A DNA stretch of 64,000 nucleotides from Nocardioides oceani. GTDB taxonomy: Bacteria; Actinomycetota; Actinomycetes; Propionibacteriales; Nocardioidaceae. Shown piece after piece: positions 45,888 to 54,246 of this stretch; position 1 is the first letter of the stretch, and each line of letters begins with the position of its first letter. Under the pieces are notes generated by a model. The model ran no database searches and was not told the origin of the DNA. It worked only from the letters and a program-made list of their open reading frames with translations. The translations under genes were made by a program, and so were the position numbers. The stretch is from the NCBI RefSeq assembly GCF_030412965.1, contig NZ_JAUHJQ010000010.1, forward strand, positions 1 through 64,000, written 5' to 3'.

Positions 45888-46871
45888 TCAGAACCGCGTC
45901 GCGCCGGCCGCCCACGCGGCCAGCGAGGCCTCGGAGCTGTCGACCCGCCAGTCGGCCTCCTTGGCGAGGGAGAACCAGGTGAGGCCGCGCACCTCGGGGT
46001 GCACGTCCAGCCACGCCCACATGTCGGTGATCCACGCCGCCTTGTCGCCGCCCGCAGCCTCCGGAGCACCGACCTCGGTCACGTGCAGCGGCCGCCCGCT
46101 GAGCGCGTCGAGCTCCGCGACGCCCGGCGCGAAGACCTCGGCGAAGGACTGCCAGGCCGACCACGGCTGCGTCGTGCCCCAGTTGTAGCCGTCGAGGCCG
46201 ACCCGGTCGACGTACGCGTCGCCGGGGTAGAGCGCGGCCAGCGGCGTGGAGCCCGGGAACGGCACGTTCGCCGACCAGCTCCACGTCACGTTCGTGACCT
46301 TCGCCCGGCGGAAGACGTCGACGACGTGACGCCAGGCGGCGGCGTGGTCGCCCGGGCCGTTGCCGTTAACGCCCTCGGCCCACGGGTACCACGTGCCGTT
46401 CATCTCGTGCGCGAACCGCAGCACGATCGGTCGGCCCCACGCCTTGACCTGCCGGGCCCAGCGCGTCACGTAGGCGTCGTGGTCGCCGGCGGCGATGCGG
46501 TCCAGCGCGTACGCCGGCTGGTCGACGCCGGCGTGGGGGTCCCAGGGCTCCCAGGTCAGCTCGGGCACGGCGCCGGCATCGGTGATGCGGCTCGCGTCGG
46601 CGGCCGGGAAGTCCGTGCCGCCGGCCCACGCGGCGTAGAAGGTCACCTGGTCGATCCGGGCGCCGGTCCGTGCGGCGAGGCCCTGGGCCTCGGACAGGTC
46701 GGTCGGCGCGCCGGCCACCGCGAGGCCCAGGGTCCGGTCGACGGCAGGTGCCGGGCCCGCGGGCTTCGCCGACCTGCCGCCGGCCGCGGCGGGGTCGAGC
46801 GCGCCGCCGGTCACGGCGACCAGGACGGTGAGCAGGGCGGTCGGGAGCAACAGCCTCGGACGAGCGGGCAC
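45888..46871 (-). CDS. Secreted glycoside hydrolase family 26-like protein
   Basis: A 327-residue exported protein with a signal peptide (ARPRLLLPTALLTVLVAVTG). The barrel carries the GH26-type acid/base region VLRFAHEMNGTWYPW (glutamate in HEMNG) and a candidate nucleophile in RPLHVTEVGAPEAAGG; FYAAW and LTWEPWDPHAG are also typical of this clan. Substrate may be a beta-mannan or related glucan, but this is a divergent member. GTG 46871 is chosen because GGAGG lies 5 nt before it; a longer frame begins at 46928 but would place charged residues before the signal peptide. Confidence 0.82.
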   Translation of the reverse strand: MPARPRLLLPTALLTVLVAVTGGALDPAAAGGRSAKPAGPAPAVDRTLGLAVAGAPTDLSEAQGLAARTGARIDQVTFYAAWAGGTDFPAADASRITDAGAVPELTWEPWDPHAGVDQPAYALDRIAAGDHDAYVTRWARQVKAWGRPIVLRFAHEMNGTWYPWAEGVNGNGPGDHAAAWRHVVDVFRRAKVTNVTWSWSANVPFPGSTPLAALYPGDAYVDRVGLDGYNWGTTQPWSAWQSFAEVFAPGVAELDALSGRPLHVTEVGAPEAAGGDKAAWITDMWAWLDVHPEVRGLTWFSLAKEADWRVDSSEASLAAWAAGATRF

Positions 46872-46995
46872 CGGTACCTCCGGGGCGGGGGAGCAGGGGA
46901 CGAGCCGGAGAACCCTAGGCCGCCGCACCCGGGCCCGGTGGCCGAACGCCCGGCTCTTTGCCGACGATCACCTGGTCGGGTGACTGGGCGGGTGG

Positions 46996-47709
46996 TCAGC
47001 CGGTCGCCCCGAACTGCTCGACCCGGATGGTCGTCGGGTCGACCCCGGCGCCGATGAGCAGGGGAGTGGCCAGCCCGACGAAGCGCGGCGAGCCGCACAC
47101 GAACGCCACCTCGGCGCCGGCCGCCAGCGGGGCCAGCTCCTCGGCCGTCGGCACCCCGCGGACGCGGCCGCCGGCGTCGTGGCGGGTGTAGGCGACCAGC
47201 GCGCCGGCGCGCGCCAGCTCGGCGGCGTACGGCAGGTGCTCGGGGTCGCGCCCGACCGCGGCCACCCGCAGCAGGTCGGTGCGGCCCAGGCGACGGGCGG
47301 TGCGCAGCATCGCGACCGCGGGCACGACGCCGGTGCCGCCGACCAGGCAGACCGCCGGCGTGCGGGCGTCCCAGCGGAACCAGCGGCCGATCGGTCCGCG
47401 CACCTCCAGCACGTCGCCGACCTCGGCCACGTCGCCCAGGTGGCCGGACACCTCGCCGTCGGGGAAGCGCTCGACGAGCAGCTCGACCAGCGGGTCCTGC
47501 GAGTCCGAGGCGACCGAGTAGGACCGTTGCGCGGTGTAGTCGTCCGGGGCCCGCAGCCGGACGACGTAGTGCTGGCCAGGGTCGTGGGGCTGCCGGTCGT
47601 CGACGTGCAGCCGGAGCCGGACCTGGTCGGGCGTCGGCTGCTCCTTGGTGATGATCGTGCCGGTCGTCCACGCCGTCTCGCGGGGGACGACGTCGTCGAT
47701 CGCGCTCAC
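46996..47709 (-). CDS. Flavin reductase of the FNR family
   Basis: A 237-residue ferredoxin-NADP reductase-like protein. FAD binding is seen in RSYSVASDSQDPLVELLVER (RxYS), and the NAD(P) site in AVCLVGGTGVVPAVAMLRTA; the C-terminal FVCGSPRFVGLATPLLIGAG completes the fold. There is no [2Fe-2S] domain. GTG 47709 overlaps the stop of the molybdopterin oxidoreductase gene by 4 bp, so the two products probably work as an electron-transfer pair, the reductase feeding or draining electrons at the molybdenum enzyme. Confidence 0.9.
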   Translation of the reverse strand: MSAIDDVVPRETAWTTGTIITKEQPTPDQVRLRLHVDDRQPHDPGQHYVVRLRAPDDYTAQRSYSVASDSQDPLVELLVERFPDGEVSGHLGDVAEVGDVLEVRGPIGRWFRWDARTPAVCLVGGTGVVPAVAMLRTARRLGRTDLLRVAAVGRDPEHLPYAAELARAGALVAYTRHDAGGRVRGVPTAEELAPLAAGAEVAFVCGSPRFVGLATPLLIGAGVDPTTIRVEQFGATG

Positions 47710-48317
47710 GCGTCGCCCTGGTAGCGCTGCTCGCGCCACGGGTCTCCGCGGTCGTGGTAGCCGTTGCGCTCCCAGAAGCCCTGCTGGTCCTCGGCGAGCA
47801 GCTCGAGGCGCGAGATCCACTTGGCGGACTTCCAGAAGTACAGGTGGGGGACCAGCAGCCGCGCCGGCCCGCCGTGCTCGCGCGACAGGGGCTTGCCCTC
47901 GGCCTCCCACACGACCCACGCCCGGCCGCCGGTCACGTCCTCGAGCGGGAGGTTGGTGGTGTAGCCGGTGCTCGAGTGCGCCAGCACGTAGCGGGCCTCG
48001 GGCCGCGGGCGCGCCGCAGCCAGCAGGTCGTCGACGCTGATGCCGCGGAAGACCATGTCGAACTTCGACCACGTCGTCACGCAGTGGATGTCGCCGGAGT
48101 ACGTCGCCGAGGGGAGCCGGTGCGCCTCGTCCCACGACCAGGTGGTCGGCTCCTCGACCAGCCCGTCGACGGTGATCGACCAGTCGGCCGGCTCGATCCG
48201 CGGCGTGGCCTCGGCGGTCAGCACGGGCCAGCCGCTGCCGGTGTCGTACTGGCCCGGCGGCAGCCGGCCCGCGGGGCTCTCGTCGCGCTTGCGGAAGAAG
48301 CCACGGGTGACGGGCAC
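47706..48317 (-). CDS. Molybdopterin-dependent oxidoreductase, sulfite oxidase/YedY fold, cytosolic
   Basis: A 203-residue protein with the SUOX/MsrP catalytic domain. The molybdenum-ligating cysteine is in SGDIHCVTTWSKFDMVFRGI; other conserved blocks are GYTTNLPLEDVTGGRAWVVW, REHGGPARLLVPHLYFWKSA and KWISRLEL. Unlike MsrP/YedY it has no Tat signal, so it should stay in the cytosol. GTG 48317 is preceded by GGAGGA. It is coupled to a flavin reductase rather than to the membrane haem protein MsrQ. Substrate unknown; sulfoxides or sulfite are reasonable guesses. Confidence 0.9.
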   Translation of the reverse strand: MPVTRGFFRKRDESPAGRLPPGQYDTGSGWPVLTAEATPRIEPADWSITVDGLVEEPTTWSWDEAHRLPSATYSGDIHCVTTWSKFDMVFRGISVDDLLAAARPRPEARYVLAHSSTGYTTNLPLEDVTGGRAWVVWEAEGKPLSREHGGPARLLVPHLYFWKSAKWISRLELLAEDQQGFWERNGYHDRGDPWREQRYQGDA

Positions 48318-48443
48318 GGGTCCTCCTGGGGTCGGTCGGCTGCTCACCGGCGAGTCTAGGGAACGTCCGGTTCCACCCCATCCGCGCCGCCGATGGCCTA
48401 CGGTCGCCTGCGCAAGGTCGTCCCCGCTCGTCCGGGAGGTGCA

Positions 48444-48773
48444 GTGGAGGACCTCGACGCCCAGCTCCGGCGCGCCACCGGGGGCCGGCTGTCCTACGAC
48501 GCGCGCGACGGGGTGCTGCGGGCCCGGGCCGACGACGCGCCCGGCCCGGCCGACCTGGTGGTGCGGCTGGGCAAGGAGGCCGTGCGCAACGCGATGCAGT
48601 CCGCGCTGCTGGCCGCCGACCCGCCGGCGGTCCCCGACGACGCGCTGGCCGCCGGCGCGCGCGCCCTCCTGGCGACGTACGACCGGGACCCGGGCGCGGC
48701 CGAGCGGCTGCTGCTGCGCAGCGCGGCCCAGTTCGCGGGCACCGCCGCCGCCCGCCGTCGCCGCCGCGGCTGA
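48444..48773 (+). CDS. Small protein of unknown function
   Basis: A 109-residue Ala/Arg-rich protein starting MEDLDAQLRRATGGRLSYDA, with LVVRLGKEAVRNAMQSALLA and a basic C-terminal tail RRRRRG. GTG 48444 is preferred because GGGAGG lies 4 nt upstream; ATG 48393 would add 17 residues without a ribosome site. No motif is recognised. The region lies between the molybdopterin enzyme gene (divergent) and the KstR-like operator. Confidence 0.6.
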   Translation: MEDLDAQLRRATGGRLSYDARDGVLRARADDAPGPADLVVRLGKEAVRNAMQSALLAADPPAVPDDALAAGARALLATYDRDPGAAERLLLRSAAQFAGTAAARRRRRG

Positions 48774-48810
48774 CCCTCGGGACGTCGCCCGGGGCCGGTC
48801 CGTGCGGTGG

Positions 48811-48824
48811 TATAACACGTTCTA
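48811..48824. promoter_or_regulatory. KstR-type operator
   Basis: TATAACACGTTCTA fits the KstR consensus TNNAACNNGTTNNA exactly (T, AAC, GTT and A all in register). It lies 38 bp upstream of the SDR start and its TATAAC could also serve as a -10. KstR is the TetR repressor of steroid catabolism in actinobacteria; control here is inferred from the motif alone. Confidence 0.55.
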
Positions 48825-48861
48825 GTTCCGAGCCGTCCGACGGAGTTCATGGGGGAGTCGC

Positions 48862-49674
48862 ATGCAGCAGCTGGCAGGCCGGGTCGCGGTCGTCACCGGC
48901 GCGGGGAGCGGCATCGGCCGGGTCGCCAGCGAGCGGCTCGCCGCACGGGGGTGCCACCTCGCGCTGGTCGACGTGAGCCCCGGCGGCATCGAGGACACCG
49001 CCGAGCTGGTGCGCCGAGCGGGCGTCACCGCCTCCACCCACGTCGCCGACGTCTCCGACGCCGACCGGATGGGGGAGCTGCCCGCCGAGGTGCTGGCGAG
49101 CCACGGAGCGGTGCACGTGCTGGTCAACAACGCCGGCGTCACGTCCGCGGGCGCCTTCGCCGACGAGCGGCTCGAGGACGTCAGGTGGATGGTCGGGGTC
49201 AACATGTGGGGCGTCGTGCACGGCTGCCACGCGTTCCTGCCGACGCTGCTGGAGCAGGACGAGGCGCACATCGTCAACGTCTCGAGCATGACCGGCCTGC
49301 TCGGGTTGCCGCACAACGCGACGTACGCGCTGACCAAGGGGGCGGTGAAGTCGTTCACCGAGGGCCTGCGCGGCGAGCTGATCACCACGAACGTCGGCGT
49401 GAGCACGATCTTCCCGGGCACGCACCGCACGAACATCACGAGCAGCGCGCGCGGCGCCGAGGGGGAGCGGATCGCGAGGCTCGGTGCTTCCCGGATGTCC
49501 GCGCTCATGCCGCCGCCCTCGCGCGTGGCCAAGGCGATCGTCAGGGCGATCGAGAAGGACAAGCCCCGCATGGTCGTCGGGCCCGACGCCCGCGTCCTCG
49601 ACCTCGCCGCCCGCCTCGCCCCGGGCCGCACCGGCCTCGTCGGTCGGGCCACGTCGCGCCTCTCGGCGCACTGA
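48862..49674 (+). CDS. Short-chain dehydrogenase/reductase, possible steroid regulon member
   Basis: A 270-residue SDR: cofactor motif VVTGAGSGIGRVASERL, acidic residue for NAD preference in LALVDVSPGG, NNAGVTSAGAF, catalytic serine in IVNVSSMTGLLGLP and Y-x3-K in ATYALTKGAVKSFTEG. ATG 48862 follows GGGGGAG. A KstR-like box in its promoter suggests expression with steroid or related lipid catabolism, although no other such gene is in the window. It is convergent with the hydrolase gene, 5 bp apart. Confidence 0.9.
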   Translation: MQQLAGRVAVVTGAGSGIGRVASERLAARGCHLALVDVSPGGIEDTAELVRRAGVTASTHVADVSDADRMGELPAEVLASHGAVHVLVNNAGVTSAGAFADERLEDVRWMVGVNMWGVVHGCHAFLPTLLEQDEAHIVNVSSMTGLLGLPHNATYALTKGAVKSFTEGLRGELITTNVGVSTIFPGTHRTNITSSARGAEGERIARLGASRMSALMPPPSRVAKAIVRAIEKDKPRMVVGPDARVLDLAARLAPGRTGLVGRATSRLSAH

Positions 49675-49679
49675 CGGCT

Positions 49680-50567
49680 CTAGGCGAGCCCGCCGAGACG
49701 GCGCAGGTCCGCGAGGATCCGGTCGAGCTGCGTGACGAGCGAGAGGTGGCCCTCGTCCTCGAACAGGTGCGCCTCGGCCGTCGGCACGTGCTCGGCGAGC
49801 CACACGCCGTGGTCGTAGGGGACCATCGCGTCCTGACGGCCCTGCCAGACCGCGACGGGTACTCGGATGTCGGCGAGGTCGAAGCCCCACGGGGCGACCG
49901 CGGCGAGCCCGTCGTCGCGCATGCCGACCGCGCCCTGTGCGCCGGCGTTGCGGAAGGTGCGGCTCATCCAGTCGGAGAACTCCGCGTCGAGTGCTGCCTT
50001 GTCGACCTCGGTCACGAGGCCGCCCAGGCTCGCGGAGACGTCGTCGGGGGAGGCCTGGAGGACGCCGAGGGCGTTCTCCTCGAGGAAGGGTCCGTACACG
50101 TCGGGACCCTGCTCGGCCGCGTGGTACTCCTCGTGGTTCTCCTCCGCCATGCCGGCGAACCAGTCCAGGCCCGCGGCGTCGTACGGCGCCACGCCGGCGA
50201 TCGTCGCGGCGGCCAGGCAGCGGTCCGGCAGGAGCGCCGCGCACGCGAGCGCCCGCGGTCCGCCGCCGGACCAGCCGGCGGTCACGAACTCGTCGGCCTC
50301 CAGGTGGTCGAGCACCACGACGGACTCGACCACGTCGTCGGCGTACCGCCCGGGCTGCGGGCGCGGCGTCGACGCGCCGTACCCGGGACGGGAGTACGTC
50401 GCCAGCCGCAGCCCCGCCGCGCGGACCGCGTCGTCGAACCGGGGCCACTCGGCCACTGCCGACGGCGACCCGCCGTGGAACAGCAGCCAGGGCCCGGCGT
50501 CGGCACCGCCGACCAGCACCTCGATGGTCCGGCCGTCCGGCCCCGGCACCTGCAGACGCTCGCTCAT
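49680..50567 (-). CDS. Alpha/beta hydrolase
   Basis: A 295-residue alpha/beta hydrolase with oxyanion region LLFHGGSPSA, the nucleophile S100 in GWSGGG, an acid residue likely in WQGRQDAMVPYDHG and the histidine in EDEGHLSL. It resembles small actinobacterial proline-iminopeptidase-like or epoxide-hydrolase-like enzymes; substrate cannot be assigned. No signal peptide. ATG 50567 starts at a typical position before the first strand. Confidence 0.9.
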   Translation of the reverse strand: MSERLQVPGPDGRTIEVLVGGADAGPWLLFHGGSPSAVAEWPRFDDAVRAAGLRLATYSRPGYGASTPRPQPGRYADDVVESVVVLDHLEADEFVTAGWSGGGPRALACAALLPDRCLAAATIAGVAPYDAAGLDWFAGMAEENHEEYHAAEQGPDVYGPFLEENALGVLQASPDDVSASLGGLVTEVDKAALDAEFSDWMSRTFRNAGAQGAVGMRDDGLAAVAPWGFDLADIRVPVAVWQGRQDAMVPYDHGVWLAEHVPTAEAHLFEDEGHLSLVTQLDRILADLRRLGGLA

Positions 50568-50906
50568 GGCCCGATCCTGCCAGCGGGCCCTCGGCCGCGG
50601 CGGGTGTCACGCCACGACACATCGGGGTGGAAGCGCCCAGCGAGAAGGACCATGGACCCCACGACGACCCGCAGGGCCGCCGGACGAGCGACCGGGACGG
50701 CGCTGGCGGCTGGTGCGCCCGGGTGCGGTTGCATCGCGCCCGCCGAGCGCTGGCCGCGCACCCGGCGTTCCAGGAGCCTCGCGACCGGACGAGGCGGGGA
50801 GCGGTGAGCCGGCCTCGGCAGGGTCCTATCCGAACGCAACCTGACATAATGTCAGTTATCGGCGATCTGCGGCGAGGCGAGCGCGGTGGACCGGGCCCCG
50901 AGGCGA
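50568..50906. other. 339-bp stretch without a credible gene
   Basis: Short frames on both strands have poor codon-position bias and no recognisable product; one 51-codon frame at 50652-50807 has an AGAAGGA-like ribosome site but encodes an Ala/Arg/Thr-rich sequence of no family. The only structured element is the palindrome at 50841-50855. Confidence 0.6.
50841..50855. promoter_or_regulatory. 15-bp perfect palindrome, TetR-type operator candidate
   Basis: CTGACAT-A-ATGTCAG is perfectly symmetric and contains CATAAT, a near-consensus -10. Such sequences are typical TetR/AcrR-family targets. No regulator gene is adjacent and no gene starts close by, so its target is unclear. Confidence 0.45.
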
Positions 50907-51659
50907 TCAGTCCGACTCACAGACGCAGAGCTGGATCGGATCATCCCCGGTGAACGGCCGACCCGACCAGTCACCGAACCGCTCGACCAGCCGCAGCCCG
51001 GCGAGCGACAACAACGTCGGCAGCTCCTGGGGAAAGATGCTCCGGAGCTCGAGCGGCGCGACGAGGAAGTCGGGCTGGCCGTCGGCGGAGAAGAACCACG
51101 TCCCACGCGTCACCTGGGCGGCGGCGTCGTAGGTCTCCGCGACGTCGACGCGCACGGCGCCACGGTCGGGATGCACGAACGACAGCGCGTCGCGGGTCCG
51201 GCGGACGCCGTCGGCAGCGGCCAGGCGCCGTACGTCCGGGTTCCAGACGTCGAGGACGAAGCGGCCTCCGGGCGCCAGGTGCGCTCGCACGGCCCGCAGG
51301 CAGCGCAGCAGGTCGGCGGTCTCGTGCAGGTGGAGCAACGAGTTGGCGGCGACGATCACCACGTCGAACGTGCGCCCGAGGTCGAAGTCCCGCATGTCGC
51401 CCTGGACCCACTCCACCGCCAGCGCACGCTCGTCCGCCCGGCGCCGGGCCTCGTCGAGCATGGCCGGCGAGAGCTCCAGGCCGGTGCACGGGTGCCCGTC
51501 GGAGGCGATGGGGACCAGCTTGCGTCCCGTGCCGCAGCCGAGCTCCAGGACGGTCCCGCCCTGCCGCCGGGCCGCAGCCCGGTAGAACTCGACGGCCGGC
51601 TCGCCACCGGGGAACAACCGGTCGTACAACCGCGCGTCGGAGTAGAACCGATCGCTCAT
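50907..51659 (-). CDS. Class I SAM-dependent methyltransferase
   Basis: A 250-residue methyltransferase. Motif I is TVLELGCGTGRKLVPIASDG, followed by CTGLELSPAMLDEARRRADE, motif II-like VEWVQGDMRDFDLGRTFDVV and APGGRFVLDVWNPDVRRL. The N-terminal YSDARLYDRLFPG resembles the start of small-molecule methyltransferases. The substrate is unknown. ATG 51659 is divergent from the zinc dehydrogenase gene. Confidence 0.9.
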   Translation of the reverse strand: MSDRFYSDARLYDRLFPGGEPAVEFYRAAARRQGGTVLELGCGTGRKLVPIASDGHPCTGLELSPAMLDEARRRADERALAVEWVQGDMRDFDLGRTFDVVIVAANSLLHLHETADLLRCLRAVRAHLAPGGRFVLDVWNPDVRRLAAADGVRRTRDALSFVHPDRGAVRVDVAETYDAAAQVTRGTWFFSADGQPDFLVAPLELRSIFPQELPTLLSLAGLRLVERFGDWSGRPFTGDDPIQLCVCESD

Positions 51660-51817
51660 GGCCCCCTCCTCGCGACCCGAGGGTAGACCCGCGCCCCTGG
51701 CAGCCGTCGGCGATCTGCACGGGCGCGATCGGGGTACGGGGCCGGTGCGGCGACAGGACACCCTCCGGTTGCTGCACCGGAAGCTGAGACCGTCAACTGG
51801 GAAGCAGAGTCGTTCCG

Positions 51818-53005
51818 ATGAAGGCAGTCACGTGGCAGGGCACGCACGACATGCAGGTCACCGAGGTGCCGGACCCGCGGATCGAGGAACCGACCGACGT
51901 CATCATCCGGGTCACCTCGACTGGTCTGTGCGGTTCCGACCTCCACCTCTACGAGACGCTGGCGGCGTTCATGGAGCCCGGCGACATCGTGGGCCACGAG
52001 CCGATGGGCATCGTCGAGGAGGTCGGCTCGGCGGTCACCGAGCTGGCCGTCGGCGACCGGGTCGTGGTGCCGTTCAACGTCTCGTGCGGCTCCTGCTGGA
52101 TGTGTGATCGTCACCTCTACAGCCAGTGCGAGACCACGCAGAACCCCGAGCACGGCACGGGCGCGAGCTTCTTCGGCTACTCCAAGCTCTACGGCCAGGT
52201 GCCGGGTGGCCAGGCGGAGTACATGCGGGTGCCGTTCGGCAACTTCCTGCCGGTCAAGGTGCCGCACGAGCATGCCGACGACCGGTTCCTGTTCCTCTCC
52301 GACGTCCTGCCGACCGCCTGGCAGGGCCTGAAGTACGCCGACGTCCCCGACGGCGGCACCCTGCTGGTCATGGGCGCGGGCCCCATCGGCGACATGGCCG
52401 CGCGGATGGGTGTCCGCGCCGGCCACCGCGTCATCAGCGTGGACCGGGTCCCCGAGCGGCTCGCCCGGGTCGAGGCGTTCGGCGCCGAGCCGCTGGACCT
52501 GGACGAGGCCGCCGAGGTCGGCGGGGTCGCCTCCGTCGTCCGGGAGCTCACCGGCGGGCGCGGCGCGGACTCGGTCATCGACGCGGTCGGCATGGAGGCG
52601 CACGGCTCCCCCGGCGCCCAGGGCATCCAGAAGTTCGTGGGGCTGATGCCCGACGCGATCGCCGAGCCCATGCTCAAGAAGGCCGGGATCGACCGGCTGG
52701 CCGCGCTGCACACCGCCATCGAGTCGGTCCGTCGCGGTGGGACGGTGTCGATCTCCGGCGTCTACGGCGGCGCGGTGGACCCGATGCCGATGTTCCAGAT
52801 GTTCGACAAGCAGGTGCAGGTGCGGATGGGCCAGGCCAACGTCCGCGCCCACACCGACGAGCTGCTGGCGATGCTGGTCGAGGACGACCCGTTCGGGGTC
52901 GACGCGTTCGCCACCCACCACCTCCCGCTCGCCGAGGCCCCGCAGGCCTACGAGCACTTCCAGAAGAAGGAGGAGGGCATGGTCAAGGTGGTCTTCCAGC
53001 CCTGA
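51818..53005 (+). CDS. Zinc-dependent alcohol dehydrogenase, formaldehyde-dehydrogenase-like
   Basis: A 395-residue medium-chain dehydrogenase. Catalytic zinc ligands include C38 (TGLCGSDLHLY) and H60/E61 (VGHEPMG); the structural zinc site is C90, C93, C96 and C104. The coenzyme site is LLVMGAGPIGDMAARMGVRA with an aspartate after the second strand (VISVDRVPERL), indicating NAD. The insertion QGIQKFVGLMPDAIAEPMLK near residue 270 is characteristic of the glutathione-independent formaldehyde dehydrogenase-like subgroup. GGGAAG lies upstream of ATG 51818. Confidence 0.93.
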   Translation: MKAVTWQGTHDMQVTEVPDPRIEEPTDVIIRVTSTGLCGSDLHLYETLAAFMEPGDIVGHEPMGIVEEVGSAVTELAVGDRVVVPFNVSCGSCWMCDRHLYSQCETTQNPEHGTGASFFGYSKLYGQVPGGQAEYMRVPFGNFLPVKVPHEHADDRFLFLSDVLPTAWQGLKYADVPDGGTLLVMGAGPIGDMAARMGVRAGHRVISVDRVPERLARVEAFGAEPLDLDEAAEVGGVASVVRELTGGRGADSVIDAVGMEAHGSPGAQGIQKFVGLMPDAIAEPMLKKAGIDRLAALHTAIESVRRGGTVSISGVYGGAVDPMPMFQMFDKQVQVRMGQANVRAHTDELLAMLVEDDPFGVDAFATHHLPLAEAPQAYEHFQKKEEGMVKVVFQP

Positions 53006-53152
53006 CCGGTCGCGCTCCCGCCCGGCTCCCCTACCTCTGGTGCCGGCCGGTCGCTCCCGGGCGGCTCGCCGACGGCTCCCGGCGTCGGTGCCGCCCGACC
53101 CGGCGGCGCGGCGGCCAGGTCGCCGCGGTCGGTGGAGCTCCCCTGCGGTCGC

Positions 53153-53962
53153 TCAGGCCGTCAGGAACACCCGCAGCGCGGACACGAACGCCTCGGGCTG
53201 CTCGGAGTGCACCCAGTGGCCGGCGCCCTTGATGGTGACGAGGCGGGTGCGCGGGAAGAGCGCGCGCATGGTGGCGTCGTGCTCGGGACGGATGTACGGC
53301 GAGCGCTCGCCCGCCAACCACAGCACCGGGTGGTCGAAGGTCCCGTCGCCGAGCTCTGCGGCGTCGGGGAAGCCGCCGATCGTCGGCAGCTCGGCCCGCA
53401 GCAGCGCCAGGTTGGCCTGCCAGCGGAAGCCGCCGTCGGCGGAGCGGAGGTTCTGCAGCAGGAAGCCGCGGACCCGCTCGTCGGGGATGTCGGTGGCGAG
53501 CAGCCGGTCGGCGTCGGCCCGGCGCTCGACGGCGTCGAGGTCGAGCCGGGCGAGGCTGTCGAGGAGGTGCTCGAACTCCCCCGTGCCCGCGTTGCGGGAC
53601 GGCGAGATGTCCACCACGACGAGGCGGCCGACCAGGTCGGGGTGCCGCAGGGCGAGCACCATCGCCACCTTGCCGCCCATGGAGTGGCCGACGACGTGCA
53701 CCGGTCCGTCCGCCGCGAACCCCTCGCGCAGGTGCGCGGCCACCGCGTCGGCGACGTGGACGTAGTCGACCGACTCGGTCCACCGCGACCGGCCGTGGTT
53801 GGGCAGGTCGACGAGCAGCGAGTCGAGGTCGGGCTCGAGCGCCTTGGCGGCCTGGGTGAAGTTCTTGCCCTGCCCGAAGAGGCCGTGGAGGAACACCGTC
53901 CGCGCTCCCCCGGGTCCGCCGATCTCGACGTCGTGGATCGGGCGCTCCGGCTGGCTGCTCAC
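53153..53962 (-). CDS. Alpha/beta hydrolase, YbfF esterase-like
   Basis: A 269-residue hydrolase with FLHGLFGQGKNFTQ, LVDLPNHGRS, nucleophile S94 in VVGHSMGGKVAMVLAL, and catalytic histidine in IKGAGHWVHSEQPEAF. The HGLFG, NHGRS and GHSMGGK blocks are the pattern of YbfF/ABHD11-type acyl esterases. The start is GTG 53962. Cytosolic. Between this gene and the dehydrogenase (53006-53152) nothing recognisable is seen. Confidence 0.92.
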   Translation of the reverse strand: MSSQPERPIHDVEIGGPGGARTVFLHGLFGQGKNFTQAAKALEPDLDSLLVDLPNHGRSRWTESVDYVHVADAVAAHLREGFAADGPVHVVGHSMGGKVAMVLALRHPDLVGRLVVVDISPSRNAGTGEFEHLLDSLARLDLDAVERRADADRLLATDIPDERVRGFLLQNLRSADGGFRWQANLALLRAELPTIGGFPDAAELGDGTFDHPVLWLAGERSPYIRPEHDATMRALFPRTRLVTIKGAGHWVHSEQPEAFVSALRVFLTA

Positions 53963-54098
53963 GCCCCGCAGCCTAGGGGCGGCCGACCTGCCCGAGTGGC
54001 CCGGCCTCCTGACCCGTCCGGGTCATCTCCGGTGTGTTGCAGCACACACGGCGCTCCCGCGTCCTACGGTCGAGCAGACGACTTTGGGGGTCATCGCC

Positions 54099-54239
54099 AT
54101 GTGGGACACCGTCCAGACCAACGCCCGCCCGATCTCGCACGACCTGCCGTGCGGCTGGTGCGGGCACGCCACGCACACCTACCTCGCGTGCTCGGACAGC
54201 TGCGACTGCCAGCCGGCGCGGGACCTCGTCCGCACCTGA
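54099..54239 (+). CDS. 46-residue cysteine-rich small protein
   Basis: The protein contains five cysteines and three histidines in 46 residues: DLPCGWCGHATHTYLACSDS followed by CDCQPARD. The CxxCxH...CxxxCxC spacing looks like a small zinc-binding knuckle. ATG 54099 is preceded by a G-rich run (GGGGGT at 54086-54091) that can act as a ribosome site. Codon third positions are strongly GC, as in neighbours. It ends 7 bp from the convergent PhoD gene. No family name can be given. Confidence 0.55.
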   Translation: MWDTVQTNARPISHDLPCGWCGHATHTYLACSDSCDCQPARDLVRT

Positions 54240-54246
54240 GCGGCCC

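Noticed and set aside
48393..48443. Longer N-terminus for the 48444-48773 gene from ATG 48393
   Set aside because: No ribosome site or -10 near the ATG, whereas GTG 48444 has GGGAGG at the right distance.
50652..50807. 51-codon frame with an AGAAGGA-like ribosome site
   Set aside because: No recognisable family, no hydrophobic or structural pattern and weak codon-position bias; treated as intergenic.
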